Below, piece after piece: positions 7,598 through 10,134 of a stretch of DNA of 10,134 bases. Numbering within the stretch: position 1 is the first letter of the stretch; every line of letters starts with the position of its first letter. The DNA is from an uncultured Ignavibacteriota bacterium (GTDB lineage: Bacteria > Bacteroidota > Ignavibacteria > UBA10030 > UBA8401). The DNA is taken from assembly GCA_903907305.1 (NCBI GenBank), contig CAIVNT010000452.1, forward strand, positions 1 to 10,134, written 5' to 3'. A program made the position numbers and the translations under genes. The notes below the pieces were generated by a model. It saw only the letters and a program-made list of their open reading frames with translations. It was not told the DNA's origin and made no database searches.

Positions 7598-8920
7598 TTA
7601 CTTCACCAAGAGCATCTTTTTGGTTTCAGAGAAACCATTGGAGGTCTTCAGTGTGTAGAAATACACGCCTGCGGAAAGGCTGCTTGCATTGAAATCAACA
7701 TCATAGGATCCTGCAGTGTAGTTGCCGGATGCAAGTGTTGTGATCTCTTTTCCAAGAACATCAAACACTGTCAGCGAAACATTCGCAGAGTTCTTCAATG
7801 TGAATTTCAGCTTTGTGGAGGGGTTGAAGGGATTCGGATAGTTTTGGGACAGAGAATAGTCGCCGGCAACGATTCCATCTTCACGACGAACTGAGGACGG
7901 TCCTTTTACGAAGCGCTGAACACTGTACATTCCGGTCATCGAACCGAACATTGCCACATAGACTGTGTCGCCGTTCTTTGTTGTTGCAACGCCGCGCGGA
8001 CGAACCGCAGCACTGTCAGCAGCATTCACAAGGAACGAACCTGCCCATTTGATGCTGTCTTTCATCTTGTTGTCAGCCGGATTCCACAGATACCATGTAT
8101 GCGCACTGTAATATGTGGTCACACCGGGATAACGGTTCGGCATATCGTTGCCGGATCCGGATGCTGCCCACAGCCAGTCTGTTTTAGCATGACGGTTGAT
8201 GGATTCGCAATCAAAACCTTTCAGCACTGTATCAGCAACATAACCGAACAACGGATCACCGGTATAACGGACAACGGCATGCCCTGTATAGCCTGCATAA
8301 TAGATCTTATCTCCCGCTTTGGATGCAGCAATAGCGCGGCAGAAGAAGCGGCTGGTATCGGTGATATTGCCCTGTTTTGTGAATGAAGCATCAAACATCT
8401 GCATTGGACCGACGTTCTGTGAAACGAATGCTGTGAACACATTGCCCAGTGTATCATATGCAACCTGAACGCCTGAACCTGTCGGAACAATAGCAACTTT
8501 CGCCATTGCTGCGCCGGTCTTAGCATTGATGCGGTATAATGTTCCACCATATGTATAAAGGATGTTTCCGTCTTTATCGATGTTGATTCCGCGCTGGCTG
8601 GTTGCGGAATACAATGTATCGTTGATACCAGCGCCGCTCAATATTGAAAGAGGTGAGAATGAAGCTTTTGTTCCGTTCGCTTTATAGACACGGATAGCGG
8701 TCACAGCTTTATTGCCGCCGGTAGCAAGTGCAACCGAGTCACCTTTGATCAGGGAGAACGGAATGACCCATACTTTGCCCTCAAGATCAACAGTAACGCC
8801 ATGCGTCTGCACAGCTTTGATAAGCGTGTCCGACGGGAATGAACTGTCATATTTGTATTGCGCGAATGAAACCGAAACACAGAACAGAATTGCTATAACA
8901 AGAAGAAATTTTTTCTTCAT
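7598..8920 (-). CDS. Exported beta-propeller-like protein with T9SS type A C-terminal sorting domain
   Basis: This 440-residue protein is probably secreted by, or anchored to the cell surface through, the type IX system. Residues 1-20 are a clear Sec signal peptide (MKKKFLLVIAILFCVSVSFA) with likely cleavage at A20/Q21, so the mature protein would start with Gln, as is common in Bacteroidota. Residues about 35-335 contain repeated blade-like segments of the NHL/YVTN propeller kind: VTVDLEGKVWVI, INIDKDGNILYTYGGTLYRI, VAYDTLGNVFTAF, AASKAGDKIYYAG and VATTKNGDTVYVAMFG. Residues 355-440 form the FlgD-Ig-like sorting domain, with NYPNPFNPST, then VFDVLGKEI, LSAGVYFYTL and a final basic KKMLLVK. 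The start has a strong Shine-Dalgarno site. The gene lies 47 bp after another propeller-like gene and is closed by a hairpin terminator. No catalytic motif is visible, so the binding target and role are unknown. Export and sorting are well supported; the propeller fold is inferred. Confidence 0.88.
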   Translation of the reverse strand: MKKKFLLVIAILFCVSVSFAQYKYDSSFPSDTLIKAVQTHGVTVDLEGKVWVIPFSLIKGDSVALATGGNKAVTAIRVYKANGTKASFSPLSILSGAGINDTLYSATSQRGINIDKDGNILYTYGGTLYRINAKTGAAMAKVAIVPTGSGVQVAYDTLGNVFTAFVSQNVGPMQMFDASFTKQGNITDTSRFFCRAIAASKAGDKIYYAGYTGHAVVRYTGDPLFGYVADTVLKGFDCESINRHAKTDWLWAASGSGNDMPNRYPGVTTYYSAHTWYLWNPADNKMKDSIKWAGSFLVNAADSAAVRPRGVATTKNGDTVYVAMFGSMTGMYSVQRFVKGPSSVRREDGIVAGDYSLSQNYPNPFNPSTKLKFTLKNSANVSLTVFDVLGKEITTLASGNYTAGSYDVDFNASSLSAGVYFYTLKTSNGFSETKKMLLVK

Positions 8921-8967
8921 GTGAACCTCCGGTTAATTAGAGAATGGTTGATTATGAATTGTGTTGC
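8921..8967 (-). other. Short gap between the two exported-protein genes
   Basis: The 47 bp between the stop of the IPT/propeller gene and the ATG of the T9SS-cargo gene are AT-rich apart from the ribosome binding site. I see no inverted repeat that would act as a terminator and no convincing promoter. The two genes are therefore probably co-transcribed. Confidence 0.5.
8926..8930 (-). promoter_or_regulatory. Strong Shine-Dalgarno site of the T9SS-cargo gene
   Basis: The minus strand reads CCGGAGG followed by TTCAC and the ATG at 8920, so GGAGG has a 5-nt spacer. This fixes the start, which also begins a perfect signal peptide. It contrasts with the TamB and rnr starts in this window, which show no comparable site. 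Confidence 0.8.
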
Positions 8968-10134
8968 CTACTGTCCGTAATATGGAGCTGATAATTTTCC
9001 AAGCATATCGATCTTATAGACACCGGAACTGCCCAGATCCTTTACTGCATAAAGATACGAATCATTTCCCCATGCAAAATATTTACACGGTCCGCCGAAC
9101 AATCCGTTATAGAGAGGCTGAGACGTTTTGTCGGCAGCAACAACATATATTCCTGCCGGTGCATCGGTGCCGACATACATATTGCCCGAATTATCGAATG
9201 TGACAGCATACACCTTACTCAGTTTATTGCCGAGCTTTGCTGTCAGGTCAAAGTATTTTTCCGGAGTTCCGAGCGTACTGTCCGCGTTCACCGGAATTTT
9301 ATACACGGCGTTAACTGAGTCCGATGCTTCGTTGGCCACATACAACGCACCGTTATAAAAACGGACTGAGCGAATTATACCGGTGAGTGAACCGCTGAGA
9401 CTAAATGCAGTCACTTTTTTTAATGCATCAATCCTGAGTAAACCTCCATTAACCGTTCCCCCGCCAGCCCACATCACTTTATTTGCATCGTAGTCAAAAT
9501 CATCCACGATGATCGCGAGCTGTGCAGCTGGAAAAGATGCGGTAAAGATATTCATCATTCCCGATCCGGAATTCCGCGAGACGATCAGCTTTGCACGGCG
9601 GGCTGCATACACCGAATCTCCTTTTACTTTCATTCCGGAGAAGAGCGCTTCCGTTGCAAGATATCCCGGAGTACCGCCGATCGTTCTGCTGGCATACTGA
9701 GTAACAACACCTGCTGAAGTTACTTGATAGATTCCGTCGCTATTTCCATTCTTGGTCACGACAGAAACGAATAGATCACCCTGTTTATTGGTGGTAACAG
9801 CTGCGGGAGTATACTTACTTGTATCGATACCGGTTACTATTGTAAATGCTGACCGAATGCTGACGTATTTCATTTCACTGAATTTATCGGAACCGGTAAT
9901 AAACACCCGTATTTTTATGGAATCAAGGATCATATTCGGGGCGAGGATCTTCAGCTGGGTTGCCGTTGCCGATGAGAGCGTCATCTTTGTGCTGTTAAAA
10001 TAGACATTGATCTTGGAAGTGTCTAGCGGAAAACCGCTGCCGTTGATCAGAATATTTATCACACCTCCAAGGATATACGGCGCACCTTCCGGGGCGATCG
10101 AAGTGATGACGGGAACTCCGACAGTATTGACGTA
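8968..10134 (-). CDS. IPT/TIG-domain beta-propeller-like protein, 5' part cut off by the window edge
   Basis: The last 388 codons of a larger gene are visible; the frame is open to base 10134 and the true start lies outside. The first 95 or so visible residues look like an IPT/TIG immunoglobulin-like domain: PVITSIAPEGAPYILGG, then INILINGSGF, INVYFNSTKMTLSSATATQL and KILAPN, ending in a strand-rich KIRVFITGSDKFSEMKYVSI. The remaining 290 residues contain propeller-like segments: AAVTTNKQGDLFVSVV, SVRFYNGALYVANE, VTFDNSGNMYVGTD and WGNDSYLYAVKD, each followed by an IY or VYKI-type strand. The protein stops at KLSAPYYGQ with no T9SS sorting domain. It is probably exported, perhaps as a lipoprotein, but the N-terminus that would show this is missing. 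IPT domains joined to NHL or SMP-30-like propellers occur in many secreted FCB-group proteins. The next gene, 47 bp downstream, is a sorting-tagged propeller-like protein. No catalytic residues are recognisable and the function is unknown. Confidence 0.8.
   Translation of the reverse strand, partial: YVNTVGVPVITSIAPEGAPYILGGVINILINGSGFPLDTSKINVYFNSTKMTLSSATATQLKILAPNMILDSIKIRVFITGSDKFSEMKYVSIRSAFTIVTGIDTSKYTPAAVTTNKQGDLFVSVVTKNGNSDGIYQVTSAGVVTQYASRTIGGTPGYLATEALFSGMKVKGDSVYAARRAKLIVSRNSGSGMMNIFTASFPAAQLAIIVDDFDYDANKVMWAGGGTVNGGLLRIDALKKVTAFSLSGSLTGIIRSVRFYNGALYVANEASDSVNAVYKIPVNADSTLGTPEKYFDLTAKLGNKLSKVYAVTFDNSGNMYVGTDAPAGIYVVAADKTSQPLYNGLFGGPCKYFAWGNDSYLYAVKDLGSSGVYKIDMLGKLSAPYYGQ

Noticed and set aside
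8870..8885. Lipoprotein reading of the T9SS-cargo signal peptide (Cys at residue 14)
   Set aside because: The residues before the Cys (ILF) do not fit a lipobox, which needs a small residue at -1, and a normal signal-peptidase I site follows at residue 20.
10060..10062. GTG as a start codon of the gene at the right edge, with GGAGG just before it
   Set aside because: The frame stays open to the window edge and the residues upstream (PVITSIAPEGAPYILGG) belong to the IPT/TIG domain. The GGAGG is only one base from the GTG, too close for a ribosome site, and encodes the Gly-Gly of the domain.
1..10134. Many GATC and ATCGAT tetramer/hexamer occurrences across the window
   Set aside because: They are scattered inside coding sequence and are explained by frequent Ile-Asp and Asp-Arg codon pairs. 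They show no regular spacing and do not form a cluster in the intergenic gaps.

Overview
The window is about 10 kb of ordinary, gene-dense bacterial chromosome. All six supported genes lie on the minus strand, so transcription runs from high to low coordinates. The best clue to the organism is the C-terminus of the protein at 7598-8920. It carries a type IX secretion (T9SS) type A sorting domain of the YPNPFNPST...GVYFYTLK...K form, which is characteristic of the Bacteroidota/Ignavibacteriota (FCB) group and especially common in Ignavibacteria-like genomes. The RNase R active-site wording (IDPHDAKDFDDA) and the heptose/TamB envelope genes fit a Gram-negative of that kind. This placement is inferred from motifs, not from a phylogeny.

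Reading in the direction of transcription, the right part (10134 to 7598) holds two genes for probable exported proteins. The first is cut by the window edge and has an IPT/TIG domain followed by beta-propeller-like repeats, with no sorting domain at its end. The second has a signal peptide, propeller-like repeats and the T9SS sorting domain. They are 47 bp apart with no terminator between them, and a clear intrinsic terminator (7547-7575) ends the unit.

Directly after the terminator is a good sigma70-like promoter (TTGATA-17-TATATT, 7495-7523), which starts a compact four-gene unit filling the left part. The order is an HldA-type heptose-7-phosphate kinase, an HldC-type heptose-1-phosphate adenylyltransferase (overlapping the kinase stop by one base), a 1503-residue TamB/AsmA-family protein (6-nt gap), and RNase R (8-nt gap, truncated by the left window edge). 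The two Hld proteins, fused as HldE in E. coli, are separate here and would make ADP-heptose precursors for lipopolysaccharide or other surface glycans. TamB would serve lipid or protein delivery to the outer membrane. RNase R is an RNA-decay enzyme apparently carried in the same transcript.

I found no mobile element, CRISPR array, tRNA, rRNA or phage gene, and no gene-free stretch longer than about 140 bp. I do not see a convincing undescribed system. The findings are modest: gene order, start-site choice, a cysteine-bracketed loop in TamB, and an exported two-gene unit in which only one member carries the sorting tag.
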